Source: Sycon ciliatum (taxonomy: Eukaryota > Porifera > Calcarea > Leucosolenida > Sycettidae). From it: 64,000 bases of DNA. Both the position numbers and the translations under genes were made by a program. The notes under the pieces were generated by a model, which searched no databases, was not told the DNA's origin, and was given only the letters and a program-made list of their open reading frames with translations. Below are positions 39,386 to 51,413 of this stretch, in pieces. Position 1 is the first letter of the stretch; every line of letters begins with the position of its first letter. The stretch covers positions 16,402,347 to 16,466,346 of the forward strand of contig NC_088649.1 in assembly GCF_964019385.1 (NCBI RefSeq). Reading direction: 5' to 3'.

Positions 39386-42130
39386 AGCATCATTACCGCA
39401 TAGTAAGGACTCTTGATTGCCATTTAGAGCGAGATTCGTTTTGAAAATTGACTTACATATCCGTAACGATCTTGTTATTCTGAAATGCTGAGCCACTGAG
39501 ATTCGTCAAACCGTTAGAGCCCAAAGAACTAGATGCAATAAAGCACAGAATAAAGCGGTATTTTATACAAAAAATAACGGATCAAGGAACTACACGTTAT
39601 GCTATACAGTCCATTAACACCACCAGTCACTAAACAATCAGCTCGTGCGATAATAGCGCACGACACTGACCGACGGTACAGACGTTTCACGGCTGTGATG
39701 CATGCATAATCCAGCGACATTATGTACCGTACGACATTTCCCCGTCGCCCCAGTGATCCATGATGCGGTCTTACACGACCTTGCTGCCTTTTTCAAATCT
39801 CTGGAAATATTCGGGAAGGTTTAGCCTATGTTTCTGTCGATTCCAGCCGTTTTCTACGCCGGATTCGCGAAGTCTCAGCGAATTCACCTTCCTGTCTCCA
39901 AGCTGCGCAAGCAGATATTTTGATCGTCAAATGCGCAATGGGAAAGTGAAGTTACGATCTTTTTTTCATTTCGTTCTTCCTCGGCGTGCCGGCCATTGGC
40001 GTTTATCAGAATTGGCTCACATTTGAGGCTTCCTCCTAAGGGGTGCAGAATTTTTGGCAGCCTTCACGCCAATTTTGATTGAAACGTTTGTCCTTTTCCT
40101 ACGTCGTACTTATATTTTCATTGCCTCCCAGATTATCGTTTTCGTGCCCAAGTCGATTTGCGGGGTGTACTTGGACGTAAATTGCAAGTGTTTGCTGATA
40201 TATGCAGAACGAGTGGAGGTGTGTTCTCCTGCCTCAATGTCTAACGAAGACCCCGGTTTCGTCCGCCATAGGAGGGATCCGTGCATGCTTCGTTCTGGAT
40301 GTCAGCAAGTACAAATCAGACATGCTTCCAATGAACATTTTTTGAAATCCATGCTTTCGAAATGTATGTAGAAGCAGGACATTGTGTACAGATTTTAAAT
40401 GTTAGACAGATAGGCATGGTTTTTTTGTATTACTAGTTTTACTGCAGATTTAGGCCTCGCACAATGAAGTCTGTCGACGATCCTGCTGAAAAGCACACAC
40501 TTGCATGCGTGAAGACCATACGGCAATACTTAAAGTAATTGAACAACAACAAACGGCAACCATGATGCAGCTTATAACTATATCTTGCACTGCATCAGCA
40601 CTAAGCACAGCATGGCACTCGGGACAGTGCCGCAGCCGCTGGTGATGGCCGTACCCGGTTTTACCACTCTCGGCGTTCATGGTAATTATTACATGTAACA
40701 TGTTCAATATGCAAATGATTATGTAGAACACTAATAGGCTATCCTCGTACACTCCTCACTAGAGTCCCTCCTGAACTGCTTTCTTCTTCAGTGAGGACTA
40801 CTGTACAAGCTGCATTATGCAGAGTATCTGTTGCTACCGGAGTGTGTAGCCAAAACAAACAGGTTATTATTCTGATGCGAATAAGATACACAGCATCACG
40901 CATCTTCATGACTGTGCCATTCCTATGGAGCTGGCTCAGGGCTCGATGGCAATGCAGTTCACCTACTGAATTGACAGATGTCCATGAATTCATATTAAAA
41001 TAACAAGTCGGTCAAGTGAGAATTCAAGTCGGCAGGAATAGCGCAAGCTCCCACGTAGGGAGCAACACACAATTCCCCAAGTATCGCGAAGTCGCATCAA
41101 CCTCTTCTTCACATTAATTACAATACGGCGAATTAAATCAAAGCCGTAAGAAGCTAAACAATTCTGTGACTTGAAACAAGCATTAAAAGAATAGCACCTA
41201 TAGCAGGTCCATGTGCTTTAAAAGTTAGAGACTGGAAGATATCCTCTATTTTTACACTAACAACACCAACATGGAAGCGTTGCGGGCAACCAACTCCGCC
41301 ATGCTATGACACTTGATGATGTATTGTGGTACTTTGCTTATCACTGCAAGCCCACTGGTTGACTTGACCAACATCCATTGCTTCCTTCATGACGAATATC
41401 AGCAGTGCAACTGTGGCAATAAATATCACCACCTCCAATGCCGCACTTATTGGAGGAGCACATTCTACTGGAAATGAAACACTTTAATAATCAGTTAGTG
41501 CTGATCTGGAATAGTATGGAGAGCAGGGTGGTGAAGGGGTACACGCAAATTCAACATCCTTGCCGATGAGCACTGTGGAGCATGTACAATGCAGAAACTG
41601 CTGTCCAATAGTATACAGAATCTGATTTCCAGGAATCCTAAAATCCTCACACTGCCCCCAAAGGTGAAGAGCACACGCATGAAGAGACGCACATGTAGCT
41701 GCTATGTCATCAACTTTGCGTTGAGAGAGTAGCAGACGATCGAATTCTATCCTTCTCCTTCTCCAAGATGAATTGCAATCAGTCTAACGATTTACTTGTG
41801 CTCTTTTCTTGTGTACGGAAATCTGGCTGTAAGCTGTCCTCAGAGGAGAACATGATCTAGAATAAGAGCAGTGGGGTTCCATCTGTTCACGTCATGATGG
41901 TAGCGAGTCAAGCAAACGTGCCCCCTTCTTGTTCCGGAGTTTCAAACACACCTAATTCCATGATGTTCATGCATTGCAATGACGATACTGGCAAGACCAA
42001 TGGACAATAAGGTCGAACCACGATTCAAGATGTCTCAGTACTCTGTCAGTTTTGTGCCTAGTTCTTGCACTTTCTGACTGTACATAGTAGTGTTGAAGCG
42101 AGCATATCTATAAAAATAAAAAGAACGATC
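39386..42130. other. Unassigned 2.7 kb
   Basis: No frame longer than about 105 codons, no domain, no clear repeat. Splice-like sites occur but I cannot link them into a gene. Confidence 0.4.
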
Positions 42131-42136
42131 AGTTCC

Positions 42137-42720
42137 ACAAACGAGCAAGCTATCGAGCGAGCTAACGAGTTTCATTGATGTGGCAAATATGAATTTTTGA
42201 ATATACTTTTTTCAAAGTTCGATTTTTCAGCTGGTTCAAATTATCACCGCAAATTATCACCACTGGCATAATTGGGGTTGCTGCTGCTTCACTTCGGACT
42301 TCTGTTTGGTGTCGAGATGTCTTTTCGGCGCCGTGGTTAAGTAGCCTTTGTAAGAATAGACCGTTTTGCAAAGATTGCAAGATTGCAAGGTCTTCGCTGC
42401 ATCGCGGGAGAAAACTTCCAAACGACTGAGCGTAACTTTCACTCAGATGCGGAACAAGACATCAGTAGAGTCCACCAAAGCTGCAATGACAACACAAGCA
42501 ACTCAAGTGTGGTGCAGGCATTCAGACACTATAACTGCGAGTGATTTTCACTTTGAGCGGGACCGGACTCTCTATCGACCAGGGAATCGTAACATATTTT
42601 ACGACTCCCCGGTCGACATGTACTGCCATGTGTACGGAGTACGGTGTACGGTGTTCGTTAGTGCAAACGAGCTGGCCGCACAAACGAGCAGAGTTTCTGG
42701 CGAGCGAGCTAACGAGTACC
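42137..42720. repeat. Segment between direct repeats with a BED-like finger trace
   Basis: CACAAACGAGCA and GCGAGCTAACGAGT occur at both ends (42,137-42,170 and 42,676-42,715). On the minus strand about 42,400-42,300 reads SCNLCKTVYSYKG, then KRHLDTK, similar to a BED zinc finger without its last histidine. A 16-bp imperfect hairpin (GACCAGGGAATCGTAA/TTACGACTCCCCGGTC) lies near 42,577-42,615. It may be a hAT N-terminal relic; weak. Confidence 0.35.
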
Positions 42721-43123
42721 GGTTGAGATCGTTTTAACACTAGTATGTAGAATCTAGTTACAGTGATGGAGAGTTGCTCTTAACTCGAATTCCTATGTCC
42801 TTTTCATTTCTACAGTTATTGTTGGTTCAACATCCGACTTTAATATATTTATTCTCTTACAGTTGTGACTTCTTTCACTTGTGATTTTTTCTCCTCCCCT
42901 CCCCATTACTTCCCATAACTATTATCAATAACCTTGCCATGCCGTGTATGTCGCTCACATGTATAAAAGGAGGCGCCATCGCCTGTTTGTGTAATTCTAA
43001 AGCTGGTTCTCCAACTCGGCAAATCAGTTGATCTATGCGACTTTGTGCCTTTGTATCACTTTGATGTTTGTATAGCAAAAGGCATGCAACAATGTTAGTG
43101 AAAAGACCCTAATGTATTATCTG

Positions 43124-44197
43124 TAGGGGTCAAACGGGTGTTCCGGGTACCCGGGTACCTGCCCATTAATCTCAGGTACCGTTAGTAAAAGGGTACCCGT
43201 TTGTAAAAAAAAGTTGGATTTCGATGATCCTATCGTATGCCAAGACTCAAAATAGGAGTGCGGATACTCTTTTTCTTTTCCTGTGCATTCCCGCTTTCGA
43301 CTTTGTCAGGCAGGAGCAGGCTGAAAGACAGCCGTTCTCTACACTCTAGTCCAAGTAAAAATCCTCGTACTGGAGGTTTTTGATTGTAATATGAGAAAAT
43401 GCAAGACTTGAAACCGAGTCGTTCGAGGTGGCAGCTCAGTTACTAGAAAGTTACGATGGTTCTCCGACATCGACATCGAACCTGCCACAGTACTTGAAAA
43501 TGAACTAGTGTCACCAGGCTGAGTGACCAGTCGGAGTGTCACACACGGCGATGTCCGTAGGTGGTAGCTATGATACTCATGGTTGTAGTTTGTTCGACGA
43601 ACTAGGTTTAGTTGAAAAGTTGTTCGAAATATTGCATACAAGATTACAGATTTGTGAAGATTCGTTTCACGAGTTCAACGAGCTAGCACTAGCAGCTAGC
43701 TGGCCAGCAGCACATCAACTGTGTCAGGCACCCCAGCTAGCAATGGGTGAAAACATCTTCTGAATGGGAAGAGTACCAGTTCTCTGCGAACATAGCAAAT
43801 AGGATTGGGCGAGATCATGGGAGTTTTGCTAAACTATTCTGTCCTTGCATGGCTTGAATCACATCGATCTGCAGTTGATTTGCATACATGTATCAAAATA
43901 CATGTATCACTAGGACCATGTACGATTGTAACTGCCTGTGAAGTTATGTTTATGGGCAAATGTACGGATGACATTAATTTGGAACCTTCATTGCCATAAT
44001 ATTATCATGAGACACGAATAAATAGAATGCGAATCATAATGTGGTATCAAAATAAAACCTGAGAATATACAAATTTAAATCATGATTTATGTGATAAATG
44101 CACACAAAAATAATATGGCTGCTAAAGGGTACCCGTTAACCCGCCCGTTAAGAAAATTACCCGTTCGTTAGTTAAAGGTACACCCGTTTGAGCCCTA
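43124..44197. mobile_element. hAT-type element with perfect 8-bp duplication
   Basis: The ends TAGGGGTCAAACGGGTG and, on the other strand, TAGGGCTCAAACGGGTG are inverted, flanked by ATTATCTG (43,116-43,123; 44,198-44,205). GGGTACCCGT-type words are repeated near both ends. The interior frames (43,536-43,763; 43,805-43,999) show no transposase motif, so this 1,074-bp element is probably non-autonomous. The 8-bp duplication is characteristic of hAT. Confidence 0.85.
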
Positions 44198-44205
44198 ATT
44201 ATCTG

Positions 44206-45830
44206 CATCAAAACTTGTTTCATTTATTCAAAAGGATCAAAAGAATAACTCCATCATTGAATAGTGTTCAATGTGAATACTAATATGGGCACAAGTGCTG
44301 AATATTTCTACTTTCTCCGCGTCATCGAAATTGTCGCAGTTTTACTAGTGACTTGTCACTTGTTACTGACAACTCCATAAGCTAAGCCATTCAAAACCTA
44401 TTACACAGTATGATAGTCTGAAGACTAGAGTAACGTTCCAGGACAGTTGGACTGAGAGTTTTCATGCAGAGATGAAGTCCTCGTCGTCGCTGATGTCAAT
44501 GGACGCAAAAAATATCGCTCCGAAACATTTCAAGGAAGGTTAAAAGTTGGTCGCGCCTCATCTCAAACGCTTTGACATCCTCCACAGGACAAGAGCTGCT
44601 ATGCTTGTCGTTTGCTAGCTCTGGATGATTTCTACTTTACCACCAACGAAGCCTAGTAAGAATACACGATCGTTGCGAGGTCGGTTGATTACCGTCGGCG
44701 GAATCACGTCGATCTTGAAATGAACTTTTTTTAGCCGTGGCATGCTCATTTATTTTAGCTGTGCGGTCACAGCTCATGCAGATAAGTGTACCATCACGTC
44801 CAGCTCGCCGTCTTTTTCAGCATCACTGGTATCATGGTAGGGGACCTGCCCGTGCATCACTAGCACTACGTGTGGAGTCTACACTGCTCTTGCAGGTACA
44901 ATCATGTACTGAGTGTGTCAGCCAGAGCGACACATTTTATCGCTGTTGCAGGCATTTAGTTTGCTGATCCCTCGATTTTTCTCCAAGCGCTGCCACTTGT
45001 TCCATGAAGTCATTCTCACCCCAGCTAAGGTAAAACAGAGATGAGGCTGGAGTGAATGGCCATTAGCACGAGAAATGTGCAGGCTGCAACGCCTGACTAA
45101 TCTCAGCGAGTCGAAATTACTATCGCAGCGACATCAGCAAAGAAATTGCGTCTAGTTCAAAAATTCCAGCTTTCAATAACAGAAAATAGAACTTTGCCAT
45201 CACCCTATACTGCTGACTATCGCTTATGTCCGATTCCTTGCCTCTGGTACGAATGCTGGTGAGTAAATACCCCGTTTTATATCAAAAGTCAAACTGCAAC
45301 AGTTTCGATGACACAGAGGAAGTAATTGCTGCTTTGAATACGTAAGTGAAAGCTTTCAAACGCCAGACCATGTAGAACTCACATTTTGGCAATGTTTGGG
45401 CACGACATGACAACTCCGTTGCTACATGTACACGAAACACAGGCATTGGAAGGTTCACTCCAAGCTAGCACCATACAAATCACAGCTACCGATAAGACCT
45501 GCGAATATCCAAAGGAAATGACCAGACGCACAACCAGAACAGAACAAAAAACGTTACGGCTTCGGGTAGAAACTCAAAAATACAACGCAGCAGTGTTATT
45601 AATTACCTAAACATAATATTTGTATACGTACACAAGGACGCTAAACATTCTAAGTTTGCGGAGGAGATGAGAAAGTCAACGCTGAGGTGCAAAAATATAG
45701 GTAGAATCTGGATAAATCAAACCCCAGTATGCCAGGGCATTCCAATTATCCAACCCCAAGAACATATGCCCGTTTTGAGGTTCGCATTACCAGACTTTGC
45801 TATTCCCGTAGCTATGCAAAAGGTGTAACT
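44206..45830. other. Unassigned 1.6 kb
   Basis: Short frames only (up to 76 codons); no domain or repeat recognised. Confidence 0.4.
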
Positions 45831-45849
45831 TCAGTAACGTATTGCGCTA

Positions 45850-46200
45850 GCCAGGGTCCACACAGCTTTAATGCCATGTGTTTGTTTGTTTTGTGCCGTC
45901 GCGTACGTCGGCATGCCTGGCGCTATCCCGTACCTGTCTCGTACCGTACCATTAGAGACAGCTGGCCACAATATTCAAATAGGGCTTTCAAATACAAGAT
46001 CATAACGTGCAGCAGCTGGGAAGAATGAGTATGTATGCGAAGTATATCGGGGGGATGCATGCGGTGTGATAGTGCGGGTTCGAATCCTAGGTTATGTCTT
46101 GAGTAAATTAACGTTAGGAGAGATGAAAAATTTATAGCATCACTATGCTTTTTCGCCTTGGTCATCAAGGTGGTAGACGGTGTCGTATTACCTTCGAATG
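45850..46200 (+). mobile_element. SINE-like unit, family C
   Basis: Contains a B-box-like GGGTTCGAATCCTAGG with paired arms (46,076-46,093) and ends near GTCATCAAGGTGGTAGACGG. Minus-strand relatives at 50,460-50,720 and 50,730-50,985 share the GATACACTTCGCAT, TTGAAAGCYCTATTTGAATA and GGTACGGTACGG words. The A box is not clear. Confidence 0.5.
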
Positions 46201-46225
46201 CGAAGAGAAAGTTATTTTCTTTCGC

Positions 46226-46480
46226 TCAGGGCCCTACGCTATTCTTATTTGCCTAGCTCATCATGCATGTTATTCGTACAGATGGAAACTTTTGCAGTAC
46301 AATGATGTAGCCGACCAGTTCGTTATGGCATGTTTGGGCATTGTAGCCGTCATGGTCGAAGTATAACACTATATCCAATTAATGGAGAAAAAACATTTCC
46401 ATCAGTTCTAATAACATGCACGAGCTAGGCAAAAAAAAGCTTAGCGTAGGACCCTGAGCTTCCAAGCTCTCTCATATTAA
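46226..46480. repeat. Foldback repeat, family GCTCAGGGCCCTACGC
   Basis: GCTCAGGGCCCTACGCTATTC (left) and its inverted counterpart ending at CCTGAGCTTCCAAGC (right) are arms of ~70 bp. Single arms lie at 27,320 and 50,401. It is non-coding. Confidence 0.6.
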
Positions 46481-46734
46481 TATCAAGAGTAGTAAAATTA
46501 CGATTGAGCTGGCTTTAAACTCTGATAAGGCCGCTGGCGGCAACGTTGCTCATATGTCGTTTCCTGGATAACGAGACAGACCTCATTCTAAAAAAAAAAG
46601 CATAATACAATATTGAGTGACACGTTTCCTATTCTTTAGTCCGCTATACTACAGAAACCCATTTAGCAGAAAAGCATTTAAAGGAAGCCATGATGCGCTT
46701 CTAGCAGGGCACAGAACTGAAGGTGGCTGGGCTA

Positions 46735-48470
46735 GTAGTAGTAGAAGTATTAGTAGTGTTTATTAGACTAGGGAGTCCCAACAGGCATGGCCCCGCCATT
46801 GTTACAGGGAACCCAAGGTGAATCTTTGTGAGGTGAGCAAATGTACCAGCAGATTGTACCCGACGACAATTTGGAAGAAAAGCATTCCACCGACCTGCCG
46901 CCAGAAATGAAACCGAGTGCAGTCCATACTCAATTTCTACAGTAGGAAATACTAAGGCAGCTGTATCCTGGCCACGAGTAAGAGCATTTGTGTGCGAGCC
47001 AGCTGAACACAGGGTAAACAGTGATTGAAGGAGTTGCTAGCAATTGATGACCAGTACTAGTGATAGACAAAACCGTATAGTTTCAAATTAACTCTTTACT
47101 CAAACGAATGCAGATGACACAGTTGTAGAACTAATGCAGTTGGGGTCATTCTATCTAAACCAAATGCTTTTTTCATCGCAATGTGGCTGACCGTTACCAG
47201 CCTGGGTATATGGGATAGTTTTCAAACAGTGCACATACGCATTACTTGCATATCCTAGATAAAAAAATCATCGATAAATAAAATAATACTGACTGGTTTG
47301 AGGGAAAGAGACAAATAAAATAATATTTAAATAATAATCATTAGTATACAGAGGTATTTCACAGTAGAGACAGGGGAAATGACAATATCTTTACAGGTCA
47401 GGTACACTTTACAAGGCTGGGCTCGTGCACGCAGGGCAGGACGCCGCATCAACCTGACCTGTGTCTTAAAGGAGTTGAACCGAAGGCCATTTTCATCGAG
47501 GTGATGCTCTAGCCACCGCATACTATCCTTCAAACGTAGCATGATTGTAGCCACATCAGAGCTGACTGCGATTAGTGAGATAGTCTGAGAATCACTTGAG
47601 GACAGTGTTGCCTACGCCAGTTGCGGCTAGCTCATCCAGTAGACCTGTGGGGTGCACACGGTCGAACGCCTTGCCCATATCCGCAAAGACTTCTAGTCAA
47701 TTTCTGTCTATGCAAAGTGTCATGGCATCCTCACAGCTATGATGTGAGAGGTACGCAAATTGTTCAGCTGCTATGGCAGATAGGTTTGGATTCTGGGTGA
47801 AATACGAAGTGACTTAATTGTGGGCAATCTTCTCTAGGATCTTGGCAGCGATATGTAACAGTGAGATTGGTCTGTAGATGGTGGCTGAGGTCTTATCACC
47901 GGATCTGTAAACAGGGCAGACATGGGCAATCTTGTAGGCAGCAGGAAAGATGCCAGACCTAAGGGACTGGGGGACGATAAAAGTTAGGGGATACGAGACT
48001 TAATCTCTGCATTATTTCAGGATGCCGTACAGAATATCATAGGAGCCGGTGGCTTCGCTGGATGCAAAATATTCAAGCAACTTCGAGATGGCATCGACGC
48101 TGACAGTATAAAACTCCAAAAGGGTAGCGCAATTGGGGTCTGCAAGAGGCAGGGGCACCTTGACTGGTCTGGCAGGGTCATGGACGATCTCGGCAAAGGC
48201 ACTAGTAGTCGTCAGATCAGCGAGTGTGGCTGCTGGTGCAGCCCTCACTGCTGTTCTACCAGACTAGCTATTGATACTGGCCCATTAGCCTCGTGGGTCA
48301 TGGTGACGATTTTTGAACTCTCTGATGTAATACTGTGACTTCAGCTGCCTATTGAGGAGAGTGCCTTCTCGCCGTATTGCACGATACATCTGCCAAAGCT
48401 CATGATCTGACGGGTGACTGTGTACCTTTCTATGTATGTGGATTCGTTGCTGGAGGAGGTGTTTCAACCG
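46735..48470 (-). pseudogene. Non-LTR retrotransposon, minus strand, with 3' tail
   Basis: In 5'-3' order on the minus strand: a pre-RT helix region (HPSDHELWQMYRAIRR, 48,467-48,285); SKLLEYFASSEATGSYDI (RT motif 0, degraded); SGIFPAAYKIAHVCPVYRSG and TIYRPISLL (about 47,960-47,880); MGKAFDRVHPTGLLDEL (motif A, about 47,680); a stretch with motif B-C lost; then MRWLEHHLDENGLRFNSFKT and VSTVKYLCI (47,545-47,340). The 3' end at 46,735-46,770 reads AATAAACACTACTAATAC with a TAC repeat. Many stops and shifts. Confidence 0.8.
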
Positions 48471-48474
48471 AGGT

Positions 48475-48580
48475 GTCTAGCCAGCTACCGACTCTGGAAA
48501 AGCCTGCCCGATAATATGAAGTCGCTAGTATCTGACGGTGGATTCAAACGCATGCTACGCGTATTTTTATTCGGTTAAAT
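48475..48580 (+). pseudogene. LINE C-terminal scrap, plus strand
   Basis: Reads YRLWKSLPDNMKSLVSDGGF and KRMLRVFLFG before a stop: the LW.SLP....S.....FK..L motif that ends many CR1/RTE-like LINEs. It abuts the minus-strand LINE tail to tail in opposite orientation. Confidence 0.65.
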
Positions 48581-48867
48581 GTAATGGCTTTCATAACCTG
48601 CTGATGAGGCTCGATAGAATCATACTACGATGACCCGACTTGTAAATTTGAGATCTCTTTTTCGCAGATGGAGAGCCAAGGAACTTTTGAAACATGGAAA
48701 TCGATAGCATACCTTGTGTTCACAATTTCCCATGTTTATAATACAAACCGTTTTCCTGCTCGTCCTAACCCTGCCTCCCCTCACTCTTACTTCCATTTTC
48801 GTATTATAATTTTAATTTTACTTTCTCTTCATCTCTGACTCTTTTTACTGGTTGTCATCGCTTTCAT

Positions 48868-49155
48868 AATACCGTAAAGTATCGTTGATCCGCTCCCTCT
48901 CTAATTCCCACCCCCTGTCGATTTTCTACATGTGAAGCGATTTAGGCGTAGACAACGAAATACGATGTTGAACCGACGCTTGCACTGCTGTACTCAGGAT
49001 GAGAATGTGCACAATTTAGCACATCGAGTCTGATCCTCCAAGTTGTTGTACATCGTACTTCACTTGACAGCCTCGATCTAATTCCAGCCCCCTGTCGAAA
49101 AACCAGCTCGGAAGCGGCATGGCGTGGGGGCGGATCAACGGTACTTTACGGTATT
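48868..49155. mobile_element. MITE with AATACCGTAAAGTA ends
   Basis: AATACCGTAAAGTATCGTTG at the left and, on the other strand, AATACCGTAAAGTACCGTTG at the right are inverted repeats of about 26 bp. CCCCCTGTCGA-type words recur inside. The target duplication is unclear. Confidence 0.6.
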
Positions 49156-49194
49156 GGGCAGAACTGCCCGTTTGACATGCGATGTATCTTAAAT

Positions 49195-49506
49195 AAACAA
49201 CAAAAACAACAACAGCTTGCTCACTCCATAAAATATCAATATGCCCCACAACACATACGCATGCTCAACACCCCCACTCAAGTTACGGCCCAGTACAGCC
49301 TTCGACACGCACGCACTTGGCACCTCCCACCCTCGAGAACCGATCGGTGTAAAGACTCCCCACTGTACAAGTCCCTAGAATACTACAATGCCCTCCCTGC
49401 TAGCATTCATGGCGTCGCCTCCCAAACTGCTTTCAAACAAGAAATCTGCTCACTGCCGATTAACTCAATCTGCTCCTGCAGCGCTCACCCTCTCCCATAC
49501 TTGTAA
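49195..49506 (+). pseudogene. LINE RT C-terminal fragment, plus strand
   Basis: The frame ends with LPPSRTDRCKDSPLYKSLEY, then YNALPASIHGVASQTAFKQE. This matches the LINE tail pattern (R...D..L.KS...YN.LP.SI.....FK..I). The RT core is absent. It belongs to a different family from the 48.5-kb scrap. Confidence 0.7.
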
Positions 49507-50395
49507 AGTTCAAAGTGATGTAAATCACTTTCCAACTGTTTAACCCACAATTTCTTCTTCTCATAAATGTATCTCTTCTTGGCGATGGTGCCATCGTGAG
49601 CATAAAGAATTCAAACAACTTTGGTGCTTTTTTGACAACATTCACATCATCTTTGTTCAATATGCGTACATGTTGCGAACTACACCCTTGTTTGGTTTGA
49701 TTGGGCCAGCGTTGCTCGGACTACACCATGTGCCCGCACTCAATCCAGATTTGCCAATCGATGAGACCCCTGCTGGAACATTTTCTCCGCTGCTTGTTAT
49801 GACCAGCACGAGCGGTGAAAGTACAATATGAGATTTAGACCACGTGTTGTGTGAAACTTTCGCTGTTTGCGGATCTACAGTTGTGGCAAGTGAAATCCGA
49901 CACTTGTCATAGGGGACAGCGCCACAAATGGACCCCAATGATGTAATGTACTGCACCTAATTTGTACTCTAGAGCCGTATGCATCCCAAACAGATCGAAA
50001 GGTCACAGTGTAGATACACACAGTTCACAAACATGGTACACATAAGGAGTATTGGTATCCAATCCCTATACATTTTTGCAAGCATCTTTTTGAACCTTGA
50101 CTGTGATGAGTACGAGTTTTGTCATCAGACAGATAAAGTTGTATGTAACACATGTACGAGGTGATTCGCAATTTTTGGACATGTCGCAATTTTTGGACAA
50201 ATCAGTTAAATATGGAAGTAGAGTCCTCCTGAGTCGTTGTCCTTTCCTTGGTGGACAAATCTTTGACAAGAGTGTCTTCGTGTGGTCCTCAAGTTTCTTC
50301 GTGCCAATTTTTAGCGGTGAAGGCCGTTTCTTTCTGGGCGTTTTCTTTATTATTCTTAGGTAATGTAATGAGTAAGGTTGAAAATTTCGATTAAA
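49507..50395. other. Unassigned
   Basis: Short frames only. CGCAATTTTTGGACA is repeated in tandem near 50,167-50,200. Nothing else is seen. Confidence 0.35.
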
Positions 50396-50400
50396 TAACG

Positions 50401-50985
50401 AGAGAGCTTGGAAGCTAAGGGCCCTACGCTATGCCTTGATGACCTAGACAAAAAAAGCATAGAGATGTTATGAACTTTTATAAATTTCTCCTTTTTTTAA
50501 GACATAACCTGGGATTCGAACCCGCACTATCGCCCTGCATGCATCCCCCGATACACTTCGCATACATACTAATTCTTCCAAGTTGCTTCACATTATGATC
50601 TTGCATTTGAAAGCCCTATTTGAATATGCATTGTGGCCAGCCGTCTTTGATGGTGCGGTACGGGAGAGGTACGGGACAGATACGGTCGAGGATAATACGA
50701 CACCGTCTACCGCCTTGATGACCTAGGCAAAAAATGCATAAGGATGTTATAAATGTTTCAATTCGTCTATTTTTTTAAGGCATAACCTGGGATTCGAACC
50801 AGCGCTACATGCATTCCCCCATACACTTCGCATTCATACTCATTCTTCCAAGTTGTACGTTATGATCTTGCGTTTGAAAGCTCTATTTGAATATTGCGGC
50901 CAGCTGTATGTGCATGTGGCCAGCTGTGTTTGATGGTACGGTACGGGACAGATACGGGATAGCGCCAGGCGTGACACAAACACAC
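50401..50985 (-). mobile_element. Two tandem SINE-like family C units plus repeat end
   Basis: 50,401-50,450 is the GAGAGCTTGGAAGCT repeat end. Two minus-strand units follow, each with CATAACCTGGGATTCGAACC (B box read in reverse at 50,504 and 50,781), GATACACTTCGCAT and a GGTACGGGA-rich end. They are about 280 bp apart. Confidence 0.55.
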
Positions 50986-51094
50986 AAACAAACAAACACA
51001 CAAATACCAAAATTAAAGCTGTGTAGACCCTGGCTAGCGCCAGACGTTACTGAAGTAAAGTCTTCTGCATAGCTACGGGAATAAATGAATTAAA

Positions 51095-51403
51095 ATGATT
51101 GAGGATTCCGTTGACTCTACGTTGCATAACGGAGAGAATGTCGGCACGGGGGATGTTGTATCCCTTCCATCAACTCCAGGGACTATGTCTTCCAGCTCGA
51201 ATCCGCCTGGAAGAGTCTCCTCGCCTTCTCAACCGGTGCGTTTGTGGAGGGGTTCTGGTCAGGAGAAATCTCTTTTAGCAGTGCGAGCGTTCCACTCACC
51301 TGGCGCCAGTGAACACTTCCTAACCAAGAAGGACGCAGCGGCTAGTTACGGCGCTAGCCCTCCACTCTTTGCGAAATATGAGAAGGAGATGAGAAGGAGA
51401 TGA
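51095..51403 (+). CDS. Hypothetical ORF, Ser/Pro-rich
   Basis: A 102-codon ATG frame (MIEDSVDSTLHNGENVGTGD...). Low-complexity Ser/Pro and a basic end (KYEKEMRRR). It terminates inside a triple 11-bp repeat (GAGAAGGAGAT, 51,381-51,413), which would shift the frame if copy number changed. No domain recognised. It could be an exon or chance. Confidence 0.2.
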   Translation: MIEDSVDSTLHNGENVGTGDVVSLPSTPGTMSSSSNPPGRVSSPSQPVRLWRGSGQEKSLLAVRAFHSPGASEHFLTKKDAAASYGASPPLFAKYEKEMRRR

Positions 51404-51413
51404 GAAGGAGATG

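Noticed and set aside
40450..40993. Minus-strand hydrophobic ORF as a membrane protein
   Set aside because: Short, no conserved features, no splice structure or homologous copy to support it.
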